This document shows, one piece after another, positions 25,501 through 32,381 of a DNA stretch of 64,000 nucleotides (positions are counted from its first letter, which is position 1; every line of letters begins with the position of its first letter). Both the position numbers and the translations under genes were made by a program. Source of the DNA: Pseudomaricurvus albidus (GTDB taxonomy: Bacteria > Pseudomonadota > Gammaproteobacteria > Pseudomonadales > Cellvibrionaceae); assembly GCF_018863235.1 (NCBI RefSeq), contig NZ_JAHKRS010000008.1, positions 1-64,000 of the forward strand, written 5' to 3'. The notes under the pieces are model-generated. The model had not been told where the DNA came from, searched no databases, and worked only from the letters and a program-made list of their open reading frames with translations.

Positions 25501-26036
25501 CGTCCTTTAGAAACGTGATGGAGAGCATGGTATCGGCGCTGCAACTATTTGAAGCAGAGGTGTTGGCCTCTGAACCCAGTAATCCATCTGCTTTGCAAAG
25601 TGCGGCGGTCGCTCAGGCGAATGATGTCCTGGCGGAACTCAAATCCCTGCTCGCCAGCGATGATGGCGCGGCTGAAGATTGCTTTCTCGATAATCGTTCG
25701 CTGATTCAGAGGGCTGTGCCGAGGGAGTTGTCAGCCGAGCTGGCTGATCATATTGAAAATTTTGATTACGAGGCCGCACTGGAAGTACTGGCACTGATTG
25801 AAATTGAGCCGGCACCATCAGTGACAATGCCGGACCTGGCAGCTTTGCTGGCTCTTTTGGAAAATGACGATGGCGAAGCTGCCGATGTCTTCGATGAACT
25901 CAAAGCTGATCTGGTGCGTGTGCTGGACAAGTCGATCTTTGAATCGCTCGAAGATGCTATCGAAAACTATGACTTTGAACTGGCGGCGAAAGTGGTCAGT
26001 GATTCATGTTTGGCAAATGTGGAATCTGAGGAGTAA
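19584..26036 (+). CDS. Giant hybrid sensor histidine kinase (2150 aa) with two solute-binding domains
   Basis: Order of parts: signal/anchor helix (8-28); helical sensor (~35-175); two SBP_bac_3 domains (~180-410 and ~427-660); membrane helices at ~683-705 and ~720-741; periplasmic Cache-like loop (~745-1030); third helix ~1035-1057; coiled coil; PAS (~1086-1200) and PAS (~1213-1330); HisKA with phospho-His1352 in NMSHEIRTPMNA; HATPase with NLVNNAVKFTE, SDTGIGM and GTGLGLS; receiver 1 (Asp1643 in FLDWKMPRMDG); receiver 2 (Asp1786 in LMDLQMPVMDG); HPt (His1935 in RTAHTAKGVAGNIG). After the HPt, ~150 residues hold two copies of a module with DDG and IENFDYE/IENYDFE. All phosphotransfer residues are intact. 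Resembles BvgS/EvgS in having tandem binding domains, but is nearly twice as long. Confidence 0.93.
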   Translation: MMNVRWKNLAVVLLVTLGVWCVINTPMTMASEDPVPHEQYNQARLAQLTESLRYQDELLTSAMTTYVYSENREWLERYNLAVTRFEDTLSEIRAQAPQDAEEHIDLISAFNESLVELELRAGEYMAQGEVEKARQVMESPDYTQNKQSLIDAIGRLGEAVATLEKTQLVSVLTPVISAERSVRLTDQEKAWIEANPLVLVGKEAEWPPFNFVNRDGSYVGISVDVLNLISEKTGLQFTFSEAASYADLHTMLRDHKIDLVAAAYFSSERSRYALHTPSYLTLKEFVFSREGSNITRMEDLYGKRLAIPTGYATIDLVKSRMPEIDIVESESILDAIEMVLAGEAEATMDSQSVVEYYLQENALSGFYSFPSNLGQNPLRMLVTGQKPILHSILTKAIASITPDERLAILSNWLTFSQDMTSNRETELTSEEKSWLLEHPVIRTGADPDWAPFEFIDSEGQYSGIVADYAGLISEQLGLQLEPADVETWAEVIDKARNKEIDILPGLSATDSRREFLLFTDTYLRIPTVVISRENSMASLVNMATIETLPGVTLGVVEGYSSTEWAKANYPGISFVPVESLKQGLIQVSEGKLDAMLANQYSALNLVSDYGLTDLQIVFRTDYQYELSVGVRNDWPELVTILNKIIATITPAQRDDIRNRWISIELGDVVQADAVSQTEQLPIIQFVVITVGLAILFIGVVWILARKAEGAFSLYQSRRLRLFGILALSSILIVILGLTWYSLEKEENVARQRAGQSLVTVLHATHEMLQYWIKGRQRLVTLIAREQGLETLLSSQHADSSTGHRPSQRSMAALLDQHDLGASDWQLSMVLTDGTPVFKSAPSVSHLMDRLREKVFAGEVIFIPPTFNPITKKVEIYFAAPVVDYNGKAIGAVVASADPAEVFSEILSRGNTGKSGEVYAVDARGVMLSESRFTESLIDQGVIPVGGRTALTLRVSNPAHIVSPDDNRVYDESTLTPAALAMTRGETGLNTRGFLDYRDQKVLGAWYWSPELGLGLVSEIDEAEALEAYIISRNTLYALLGATLFLSLSLMGINNWIGDRATRSLVKARDELEDKVEERTLELSKSKDQFQNLLESSPDPMIVADAGGGIMMVNKRAQELFGHEASELLGQSVEMLVSPGYRDSYRRYCEAYIESPEIQSTNIEHELVTLTKSGEHVPVEISLSPIESEAGTLIATSLRDTSERRKAERALAESRKLLQAVLDNSPALINMKDPDGRYMLVNNVWERVNQCEHDAALGKTDYELLPKETADSVRKSDLQAMEQGDTLQLEETLRNPDDSISTYISFKFPVFDADGELMALGGISTDITELVKAREEANDANRAKSEFLANMSHEIRTPMNAIIGMSYLALQTELTPRQEDYVNKINSAANSLLGIINDILDFSKIEAGKLELETIPFNLDETISNLASLMHVKVQERGLELLIAMDPKVPLGLDGDPLRLGQILINLVNNAVKFTESGEIVVRIGVQSLEDNKVTLLFEVSDTGIGMTPDQVASLFQSFSQADASTTRKYGGTGLGLSICKQLTQMMNGDIWVESAEGEGSTFSFTVQMGVNPEADIVKPLPDPDLRGLPVLIVDDSPAAREILQQAAESLTFEPVTAASGPEALELLRKHDERGYPFRIVFLDWKMPRMDGIEFNNILRNSLTLRSQPKVIMVTSYDTNDMLRKVGKSVEGVLSKPVSASSMLDAAMLALGRETRIETAGQDKVSDESIAAQVSGAQVLLVEDNEINQQVATELLERAGLQVDIADNGQIAVDKVRERPYDIVLMDLQMPVMDGFEASREIRQDDRFTSLPIVAMTANAMAGDKDRCIEAGMQDHVAKPVNPVELYKALVRWIQPREGLGEAKLRVRDTGHDEQPLQLPEVEGLDTVAGLGRLGGNRKLYRDLIHRFAKDQANAAAEIAEALNAGDLELAERTAHTAKGVAGNIGATAIQDVAQALENAIAQQQTEQIEILLPSFRNVMESMVSALQLFEAEVLASEPSNPSALQSAAVAQANDVLAELKSLLASDDGAAEDCFLDNRSLIQRAVPRELSAELADHIENFDYEAALEVLALIEIEPAPSVTMPDLAALLALLENDDGEAADVFDELKADLVRVLDKSIFESLEDAIENYDFELAAKVVSDSCLANVESEE

Positions 26037-26039
26037 GCG

Positions 26040-26438
26040 ATGAGTGATGATGATCAGAAAACGGTGCTGTTGGTGGATGATACTCCTGCCAGCATCAAAG
26101 TATTAAACAGTGCCTTGAAAGAAAAATACCGGACACTGGTGGCGACCAGCGGTGCAAAGGCATTGGAAATCGCCGCGCGTGTGCCTCATCCGGATTTGAT
26201 CTTGCTCGATATCATGATGCCCGGCATGGATGGTTTCGAAGTCTGTGAGCGCTTAAAGGCAGAGCCGGAAACCCGAGATATTCCGATTATTTTTCTGAGC
26301 GGAAAAAACAATATTGATGATCGCTCCCGTGGCCTGGCCCTGGGCGCCATTGATTTTTTGGATAAGCCGATAGATGTTTCCATGGTCTGTACCTGGGTGA
26401 CTCAGCACTTGAAAAGCCTGGATTCCATAGAGGATTAA
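26040..26438 (+). CDS. Stand-alone receiver-domain response regulator
   Basis: 132 residues, one CheY-like receiver. The phospho-acceptor is Asp57 in ILLDIMMPGMDGFEV; the acidic pair is in LLVDDTP, and switch Ser/Lys are in FLSGKNN and DFLDKPID. No output domain. It starts three bases after the stop of the giant kinase, so translation is coupled. It may be a phosphate shuttle or sink between the kinase HPt and the HD-GYP regulator (inference). Confidence 0.92.
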   Translation: MSDDDQKTVLLVDDTPASIKVLNSALKEKYRTLVATSGAKALEIAARVPHPDLILLDIMMPGMDGFEVCERLKAEPETRDIPIIFLSGKNNIDDRSRGLALGAIDFLDKPIDVSMVCTWVTQHLKSLDSIED

Positions 26439-26466
26439 TGATCAACAATCAGCAAAGGAGTTTGAC

Positions 26467-27579
26467 ATGAATAACAAAAGGACTGTTTTGATCGTTGATG
26501 ACACTCCAGCGAATGTATCGCTGTTGAATAATATTCTCAAAGACCAGTACAAGACCAAGATTGCCACCAATGGTGAAAAGGCTTTGAAACTTGCCAGTTC
26601 CGACACTGCACCGGACCTGATCCTGCTGGATATCATGATGCCTGAAATGGACGGCTATGAAGTCTGCGAAAAGCTCAAGGCCAATCCGGATACTGCAGAT
26701 ATCCCGGTGGTTTTTCTCACCGCAAAAGTGAGTGAAGAAGACGAAACTCGAGGTCTGGCCATGGGCGCAGTGGACTATATCACCAAGCCGATCAGTCCTC
26801 CTATTGTTCTCGAGCGCGTAAAAAATCATCTGACGTTAAAAGAAGCCAGGGATTTGCTACAGCATCAGAACCAGATTCTGGAAGACAAGGTCCGCGAGCG
26901 CACCAAGCAGCTCGGAGAACTGCAGGATGTAGCCATGGAGGCGATGGGAGCGCTGGCGGAGACCCGTGACCCCGAAACCGGTAACCATATCCGTCGTACG
27001 CAATTGTATGTACAGCTTCTGGCTGAGAAGTTAAGTGAACAGGCCAGGTTTAAAGACTATCTCACTCCCGAGCGTATCACTCTGTTATTTAAAGCCGCAC
27101 CGCTGCACGATATCGGTAAAGTCGGTGTGCCGGATGCCATTTTATTAAAACCCGGCAAGCTGACTGACGCTGAGTTTGAAATTATGAAACGTCATACCGT
27201 CTACGGACGCGACGCAATCGCAGCTGCCGAAACCAAGCTCTCTGAACCCAGTGAGTTTTTGACCATCGCCAAAGAAATTGCCTATTCCCATCAGGAGAAG
27301 TGGGACGGCTCTGGCTATCCGGAAAGTCTGTCAGGTGACGGGATTCCCATCTCCGCACGACTGATGGCCATTGCGGATGTGTATGACGCGCTGATCAGTC
27401 GTCGGGTCTACAAGCCGTCATTTCCTCATGAAAAAGCCATTCAAATTATGAGCGAGGGCCGCGGGACGCACTTCGATCCGGATATGCTGGATGCGTTTTT
27501 GGAAATTGCGGATGAATGGAAAGCGGTGGCAGAAACCTACATAGATGCTGAAGAAGGCCTTAAAGAGGAAACGGGCTGA
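26467..27579 (+). CDS. RpfG-like response regulator: receiver plus HD-GYP c-di-GMP phosphodiesterase
   Basis: 370 residues. Receiver ~5-122 with Asp55 (LLDIMMPEMDGYEV), a coiled linker (~128-155) and HD-GYP domain (~155-355). Metal and signature residues are complete: GNHIRRTQLY, HDIGKVGVPDAILLKPG (His214-Asp215), H-x-E-K-WDGSGYP (GYP at 283-285) and IADVYDAL. Expected to cleave c-di-GMP when phosphorylated. It lies 28 bp after the lone receiver with an AAAGGAG site, closing the operon. Confidence 0.94.
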   Translation: MNNKRTVLIVDDTPANVSLLNNILKDQYKTKIATNGEKALKLASSDTAPDLILLDIMMPEMDGYEVCEKLKANPDTADIPVVFLTAKVSEEDETRGLAMGAVDYITKPISPPIVLERVKNHLTLKEARDLLQHQNQILEDKVRERTKQLGELQDVAMEAMGALAETRDPETGNHIRRTQLYVQLLAEKLSEQARFKDYLTPERITLLFKAAPLHDIGKVGVPDAILLKPGKLTDAEFEIMKRHTVYGRDAIAAAETKLSEPSEFLTIAKEIAYSHQEKWDGSGYPESLSGDGIPISARLMAIADVYDALISRRVYKPSFPHEKAIQIMSEGRGTHFDPDMLDAFLEIADEWKAVAETYIDAEEGLKEETG

Positions 27580-27607
27580 GATGCCCTTGGCCGGTCAAGG
27601 GTGCATC
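27580..27607. terminator. Hairpin between convergent rpfG-like and araC-type genes
   Basis: CCCTTG and CAAGGG arms (27584-27589 and 27596-27601), extended by GATG/CATC with a two-base bulge. No T-run. A weak candidate for a shared terminator. Confidence 0.35.
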
Positions 27608-28622
27608 AGCGTGAACGCACTAACTTACAATATTCCCTCGGTGACATTCCTGTCCACTGTCGAAACGCTCGCGTAAAGGATCGCGCTTCTGAAAAACCCA
27701 CCAGTTCGGCGACTTCGTTGATGGTGCGGTTTTCTTTCACCATTTTTTGCAACGCGATTTCCCGGCGCACGTTGTCTTTGATCTGCTGATAGCTGGTGCC
27801 TTCCTGTTTCAGTCGTCGATGTAGAGTTTGCGGAGACAGGTGCAGTTGTCGGGCCAGAGTTTTCAGTGCCGGAAATTCCAGTCGGGCAAGATGGTTGAGA
27901 GAACCGGTGACTTGCCGACTGATGATTCTTTGCAGGCTGTTGTCGTCACCGGGAATGGTGAGCAGGTCAGCAGGAGCCTGCTGTAAAAACTGATCCAGCT
28001 CGGTCTGGTCGCGGACGATGGGGCGCTGCAAATAATCGGCATGAAAGGTGAGTTGATTGATGTTGCAGCCAAACAGCAGCTGGCCGGGAAACATGATGTG
28101 CAGCTCGCGGGCGTGCGGGGGGGATCGGTGGATCAGTTGGGTCTCCTGCAAAGGAATTTTGGTGTCGATCAGCCAGCTGGCAAAACGGTGCCAGATGATC
28201 AGCCAGAACTCGAGCAGGAAGTGATCCGGATCCAGTTCGGGACGGGCAAAACGGATCTGAATGCGGGCGCTTTTGTCCTGTTCCAGAAGCCTGGAGTGAA
28301 TATCGGAAGTCAGCAGCTGGTAAAACGTCATCCCGGTTTGCAGGGCTTCGCGCAGGGTGCTACATCGCTGTGCTGCCTGAGCCATAAAAGCAAAGGCGCC
28401 GCGCTTGCAGGGTGTGGCTGTAAAGCCCATGAATTCGTCCCCCATGGTGTCCCAGACGGCCTGCACAAGGGTTGTCATCTGCTGTTCATCGGTGCGCAGA
28501 TGTGCCTGTTTCAGCAGTTGAGGATGGATGCCTGCCTGGGCCAGCAGGGGCGTACTGTCGTACCCCTGTTGCAGTAGCCCACGGAGAGCTGCCTGTGCGT
28601 GATGGTTGGCGATGGTGGCCAT
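27606..28622 (-). CDS. AraC-family transcriptional regulator (arabinose-binding-type N-terminus)
   Basis: 338 residues. Residues ~1-215 form the N-terminal domain of the AraC_binding/OruR-like group (QGYDSTPLLAQAGIHP, EFMGFTATPCKRGAFAFM), and residues ~240-335 the AraC DNA-binding domain with ARQLHLSPQTLHRRLKQEG and NEVAELVGFSEARSFTRAFRQWTGMSP. Members of this subgroup often regulate neighbouring lipid or amino-acid catabolic genes. It diverges from the acyl-CoA dehydrogenase gene; the shared gap holds a palindrome that could be its operator. Confidence 0.9.
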   Translation of the reverse strand: MATIANHHAQAALRGLLQQGYDSTPLLAQAGIHPQLLKQAHLRTDEQQMTTLVQAVWDTMGDEFMGFTATPCKRGAFAFMAQAAQRCSTLREALQTGMTFYQLLTSDIHSRLLEQDKSARIQIRFARPELDPDHFLLEFWLIIWHRFASWLIDTKIPLQETQLIHRSPPHARELHIMFPGQLLFGCNINQLTFHADYLQRPIVRDQTELDQFLQQAPADLLTIPGDDNSLQRIISRQVTGSLNHLARLEFPALKTLARQLHLSPQTLHRRLKQEGTSYQQIKDNVRREIALQKMVKENRTINEVAELVGFSEARSFTRAFRQWTGMSPREYCKLVRSR

Positions 28623-28651
28623 AGGGAAGAATCTTTCGGTATTTTTAGTGA

Positions 28652-28670
28652 TTTATTTGGGTCAAATAAA
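28652..28670. promoter_or_regulatory. Candidate operator palindrome (plus a third half-site at 28705-28713)
   Basis: Perfect inverted repeat TTTATTTG-GGT-CAAATAAA, 29 bp from the araC-type start and ~150 bp from the acyl-CoA dehydrogenase start. A further TTTATTTGG at 28705 repeats one arm. The position in a divergent regulator/target gap suggests a binding site, but no motif library was consulted. Confidence 0.5.
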
Positions 28671-28819
28671 GCCAAAAATAACAAAATATGGCACTTATTG
28701 TGAGTTTATTTGGAGGTGGCCGTCCTGTCGTCCCTGAGCGTTAGCTTCTATCATTGTGGCAAGGGTGCTTTATGCACAGACCCCAATGACAGCGCCTGTC
28801 GCATGTGTGAGGAATTTCC

Positions 28820-29980
28820 ATGGACTTATCGTTAACTGAAGAGCAGAGCCTGATTCAGGATATGGCTCGTAAATTCGCCCAGACCGAACTGGCGCCTGTG
28901 GCTGCGGAACTGGACAAGACCGGCAACCGCGAGATTTTGCTGAAGCACCTGAAACAACTGGCTGAGCTGGGGTTTATGGGACTGAATATCTCCGCTGAGT
29001 ACGGCGGTAGTGAAGCGGGCGTGGTGGCATTCAGTCTGGCGATTACCGAGGTGGCTCGCGGCTGTGCCTCGACGGCGGTGACCATGTCGGTGACCAATAT
29101 GGTGGCAGAGGTCATTCAGACCCTGGCAAACGACGAGCAGAAGCAGAAGTATCTGCCCAGGCTGTGTTCCGGTGAATACCCGGCCGGTGGGTTCTGTCTG
29201 TCGGAGGCCGGCGCGGGTTCCGATCCGGCCGGCATGAAGACCCGGGCGGTGAAAGACGGTGACCAGTGGGTGCTTAATGGCACCAAAATGTGGATCTCCA
29301 GTGCCGAGTACGCCGGTGTGTTTGTGGTGTGGGCGGTGACGGATCCGGATGCGAAAAAAGGTCGTGGTATTTCCTGTTTCCTGGTCGAGGCCGGTACCCC
29401 GGGTATGACCATTGGCAAAGCCGAAGAGAAAATGGGACAGCATGCCTCCAGCACCAACTGCGTGATTTTTGAAGATTGCCGGATTCCGGCAGGCGCCTTG
29501 ATGGGCAAGCTGAACGATGGTTTCCGTATCGCTGTGGCCGAGTTGGCCGGCGGTCGTATTGGTATTGGTTCTCTGGCTTTGGGTGTGGGTTTGGCGGCGA
29601 TGGATTATGCGCGTCAGTACACAACGGAGCGCGAGCAGTTTGGTGCCAGTATTTCCAGTTTACAGGGCCCCCAATGGATGATGGCTGACGCTTACACAGA
29701 ACTGGAAGCGGCGCGACTGCTGTTGATGAGTGCGGCGGATCAGAAGCAAAAAGGACTGCCGTTTTCCAAGCAGGCGGCCATGGCAAAACTCTATGCGTCC
29801 GAGAAAGCCAATCAGGCCTGCTACACGGCTCTGCAATTGATGGGCGGCATCGGTTATACCCGGGAGTGTCCACTGGAGCGTCACGCGCGGGATGTGCGTA
29901 TTACTTCAATTTATGAAGGTACCAGTGAGATTCAGCGCGTGATCATTGCACGGGAACTGCTGAACGAAGTCAGCCGATAA
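28820..29980 (+). CDS. Acyl-CoA dehydrogenase
   Basis: 386 residues, standard length for the short-chain/branched-chain group. Family signatures: GGFCLSEAGAGSDPAGM (FAD/substrate region), ALQLMGGIGYTRECPLERHARDVRI, and IYEGTSEIQRVIIAREL with the glutamate that in most family members abstracts the alpha proton. It oxidises an acyl-CoA to the enoyl-CoA, passing electrons to ETF. The paired downstream gene is an HSD10-like SDR, suggesting a beta-oxidation-like path for a branched or steroid-derived acyl-CoA; the hydratase and thiolase are not here. Confidence 0.93.
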   Translation: MDLSLTEEQSLIQDMARKFAQTELAPVAAELDKTGNREILLKHLKQLAELGFMGLNISAEYGGSEAGVVAFSLAITEVARGCASTAVTMSVTNMVAEVIQTLANDEQKQKYLPRLCSGEYPAGGFCLSEAGAGSDPAGMKTRAVKDGDQWVLNGTKMWISSAEYAGVFVVWAVTDPDAKKGRGISCFLVEAGTPGMTIGKAEEKMGQHASSTNCVIFEDCRIPAGALMGKLNDGFRIAVAELAGGRIGIGSLALGVGLAAMDYARQYTTEREQFGASISSLQGPQWMMADAYTELEAARLLLMSAADQKQKGLPFSKQAAMAKLYASEKANQACYTALQLMGGIGYTRECPLERHARDVRITSIYEGTSEIQRVIIARELLNEVSR

Positions 29981-30032
29981 GCCGCGGCAAACCCTGAAAT
30001 CCATTTAGACTTAACCGATTGAGAGAAGAATT

Positions 30033-30803
30033 ATGGAATTAAAAGATAAAGTGGCCGTTATTACCGGCGGTGCATCCGGACTGGGTGAAGCGACTGTCCG
30101 CCGCTATGTAGCAAACGCTGCAAAAGTTGCCATCTTCGATATGAATCAGGAGCGCGGCGAGGCCATAGCCAGTGAGCTGGGTGATGCAGTGATCTATCAG
30201 AATGTGAACGTGACCAGCGAAGAATCCGTGCAAGCGGGTATCGAGGCAACACTGGCAGCGTTCGGTGCGATTCACCTGTGTTCCAACTACGCCGGTGTGG
30301 CTGATGCAGCGAAAACCATTGGCAAGAAGGGCGCTTTCCCGCTGGATATCTTCAACAAGGTGATTTCCATTAACCTGGTAGGGACCTTTAATGTGCTGCG
30401 TCTTGTGGCGGAAGTGATGAGCAAGCAGGATCCGGTCACAGCCGATGGGTGTCGTGGTGTGATCATCAACACGGCATCTGTGGCCGCTTACGAAGGGCAA
30501 ATGGGGCAGGCGGCTTACAGTGCGTCGAAGGGCGGTATTGTGGGGATGACTTTGCCAATTGCCCGTGATCTGGCGAGCTTCGGTATTCGTGTCAACACCA
30601 TTGCTCCGGGCCTGATTCACACCCCAATGTGTGATTCCCTGCCGGAAGAAACGGTACAGGCGCTGGCTGCCAATGTCCCTTTCCCGGCGCGTCTGGGGAA
30701 TCCTGACGAGATTGCACGTCTGGCGCAAAACATTGTAGAAAACGATTACCTGAACGGTGAAGTCATTCGATGTGACGGTGCGATCCGGATGCAGCCGCGT
30801 TAA
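30033..30803 (+). CDS. HSD10-like SDR (3-hydroxyacyl-CoA dehydrogenase type)
   Basis: 256 residues. TGGASGLGEATV cofactor motif, Asp after strand 2 (IFDMNQ; NAD preference), catalytic Ser in INTASVAAYEG, YSASK, and the block GQAAYSASKGGIVGMTLPIA nearly identical to human HSD17B10. The usual NNAG is NYAG here (CSNYAGVAD); HSD10 itself has NCAG, so this position is tolerant. Probably oxidises 3-hydroxyacyl-CoA formed after the acyl-CoA dehydrogenase encoded 52 bp upstream. GAGAGAAGA precedes the ATG. Confidence 0.92.
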   Translation: MELKDKVAVITGGASGLGEATVRRYVANAAKVAIFDMNQERGEAIASELGDAVIYQNVNVTSEESVQAGIEATLAAFGAIHLCSNYAGVADAAKTIGKKGAFPLDIFNKVISINLVGTFNVLRLVAEVMSKQDPVTADGCRGVIINTASVAAYEGQMGQAAYSASKGGIVGMTLPIARDLASFGIRVNTIAPGLIHTPMCDSLPEETVQALAANVPFPARLGNPDEIARLAQNIVENDYLNGEVIRCDGAIRMQPR

Positions 30804-30822
30804 GTTTGTAGAACACCACTAT

Positions 30823-30890
30823 CGTCATTGCGAGGAGTTTTGTTAGACGGTGTGCAGTTATTCAAGAGCGACTACGTTTTTGCAATGACG
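30823..30890. repeat. Inverted-repeat element CGTCATTGC...GCAATGACG
   Basis: Nine-base arms at 30823-30831 and 30882-30890 bound a 68-bp element. The right part (CTACGTTTTTGCAATGACG) also occurs near 6268-6288. It looks like a small dispersed palindromic element inserted between the SDR gene and the terminator. Confidence 0.55.
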
Positions 30891-30895
30891 CAAAC

Positions 30896-30933
30896 AAAAA
30901 ATCCCCGGTCAGTTACCTGGCCGGGGATTTTTT
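30896..30933. terminator. Bidirectional rho-independent terminator
   Basis: AAAAAATCCCCGG (30896-30908) pairs with CCGGGGATTTTTT (30921-30933) around a 12-base loop. A GC stem flanked by an A-run and a T-run serves both the SDR gene (plus) and the ferredoxin reductase gene (minus). Confidence 0.9.
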
Positions 30934-30953
30934 GGCAGAGACTTTTTACCGCA

Positions 30954-32180
30954 TTAAGCAGGCACCAGATCCTTCGGTTTGATGCTTTCGTCAGCCAGAC
31001 GCTCCGGATCCACTTCGGCACCGGTAGAGATCAACCGCTTGCTGATCATAAATTCCTGCGGACGGTTTACACAGTCGGCGGAGATCAGTTTGCCTTCTTT
31101 CAGGTAGAAGGCCACAAAGCTGCGCGTGTTGTCCTTGTCGCCGCGGATGACCACTTGATCGTAGCCCTGACTCAGGCCCGCAATCTGCAATTTCAGGTCA
31201 TACTGATCGGACCAGAACCATGGCAGAGCGTGGTAGGCGGTTTCCTTGCCGCAAATGCTGGCGGCAGCGGACTTGGCCTGTTCGGTGGCGTTTGGCACAG
31301 ATTCCAGACGCAGACGCTCGCCATAGAGCGCGTTGGGGTGGTTGGCACAGTCGCCGGCCGCGACAATGTCGGGGTCATTGGTGCGGGCAAACTCATCCAC
31401 CACAATGCCATTTTCGACGGTAAGACCGGCCGCTTCTGCCAGTTCTACGTTGGGCACAATGCCTACGCCGATGACGACGAGATCTGCCGGGAGGCTGGTG
31501 CCGTCACCACAGGTTACTTTTTCAACCCGGCCATTGCTGCCTTCGAAGCCGGAGACGGCAATGCCGGTTTTGATGATCACGCCCTCGTCACTGTGTACGC
31601 GAGTGTAAAATTCGGACAGCGCCGGTGCCGTGACACGAGCGAGAACGCGCGGTGCCATTTCCAGTACGGTGACGTTCATGCCCATCTTTTTCAGAGACGC
31701 GGCAGTTTCGAGGCCGATGTAACCACCGCCCACGATGACGGCGTTTTTACCGGCGGCAATTTCCTGTTGAATGGACTCGGTATCTTTCATGTCCCGCAGG
31801 TAATGAATGCCATCCAGATCGACGCCTGGCAGAGACACAGTGCGAACACGAGAACCGGTACACAGTGCCAGTTTGTCGTAGTTGAGCACTTCACCGTTGG
31901 TCAGGGTCAGGGACTTGTGGGCACGGTTGATGTTGGCCACACGGGTGTTGAGTTTGAACTCGATGTCGTTCTTGTCGTAAAGGGCCTGGGCGCGAATCAG
32001 CAGATCGTCAATTTTCTTTTCCCCGGACAATACCGCTTTTGACAGCGGCGGGCGGTGGTAGGGCATGTACGGCTCGTCGCCGATAACCAGGATTTTACCT
32101 TCCCAGCCTTCTTGTCTCAGAGAGGGGGCCAATTGAGCGGCGGCGTGGCTGGCACCAATGATAATGCAGGTTTTAGACAT
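30954..32180 (-). CDS. FAD-dependent ferredoxin/rubredoxin reductase family protein
   Basis: 408 residues. FAD-binding N-terminus IIIGASHAAAQLAPSLR (GxSHA variant usual for this group), YHRPPLSK, NAD-binding VIVGGGYIGLETAASLKKMG and the second FAD motif AAGDCANHPN. C-terminal reductase domain about residues 325-395. Such enzymes feed electrons from NADH to a ferredoxin or rubredoxin for P450s, alkane hydroxylases or ring dioxygenases; none of these partners is encoded in the window. Divergent from the second AraC-type regulator, which may control it. Confidence 0.9.
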   Translation of the reverse strand: MSKTCIIIGASHAAAQLAPSLRQEGWEGKILVIGDEPYMPYHRPPLSKAVLSGEKKIDDLLIRAQALYDKNDIEFKLNTRVANINRAHKSLTLTNGEVLNYDKLALCTGSRVRTVSLPGVDLDGIHYLRDMKDTESIQQEIAAGKNAVIVGGGYIGLETAASLKKMGMNVTVLEMAPRVLARVTAPALSEFYTRVHSDEGVIIKTGIAVSGFEGSNGRVEKVTCGDGTSLPADLVVIGVGIVPNVELAEAAGLTVENGIVVDEFARTNDPDIVAAGDCANHPNALYGERLRLESVPNATEQAKSAAASICGKETAYHALPWFWSDQYDLKLQIAGLSQGYDQVVIRGDKDNTRSFVAFYLKEGKLISADCVNRPQEFMISKRLISTGAEVDPERLADESIKPKDLVPA

Positions 32181-32280
32181 GATTACATCTCGTGATTGGG
32201 TCGTTATTCGTATTTATCCAGAGTGTCTGGAGATTCCTTGTACTATTGAGACTAAGGTTACTCTCGGTGTTTGTGGTTGT

Positions 32281-32370
32281 GGATATCATTTAAGGCCATA
32301 TGAGTAGCATTATCGTCCTTTGTTGGATATCATTTCCGTCCAGGCAGATTCTATTCTATAAATCATTTCC
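32281..32370. promoter_or_regulatory. Direct repeats ahead of an araC-type gene, candidate regulator half-sites
   Basis: GGATATCATTT occurs at 32281-32291 and 32325-32335 (44-bp period, about four helical turns), and a related ATCATTTCCG at 32362-32371 just before the start codon. AraC-type proteins usually bind tandem direct half-sites. They lie in the gap between the ferredoxin reductase and the regulator gene. Confidence 0.45.
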
Positions 32371-32381
32371 GGGTTGGTTTG

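Noticed and set aside
30828-32042. 404-residue plus-strand ORF
   Set aside because: Complete shadow of the ferredoxin reductase on the other strand, which has FAD/NAD motifs.
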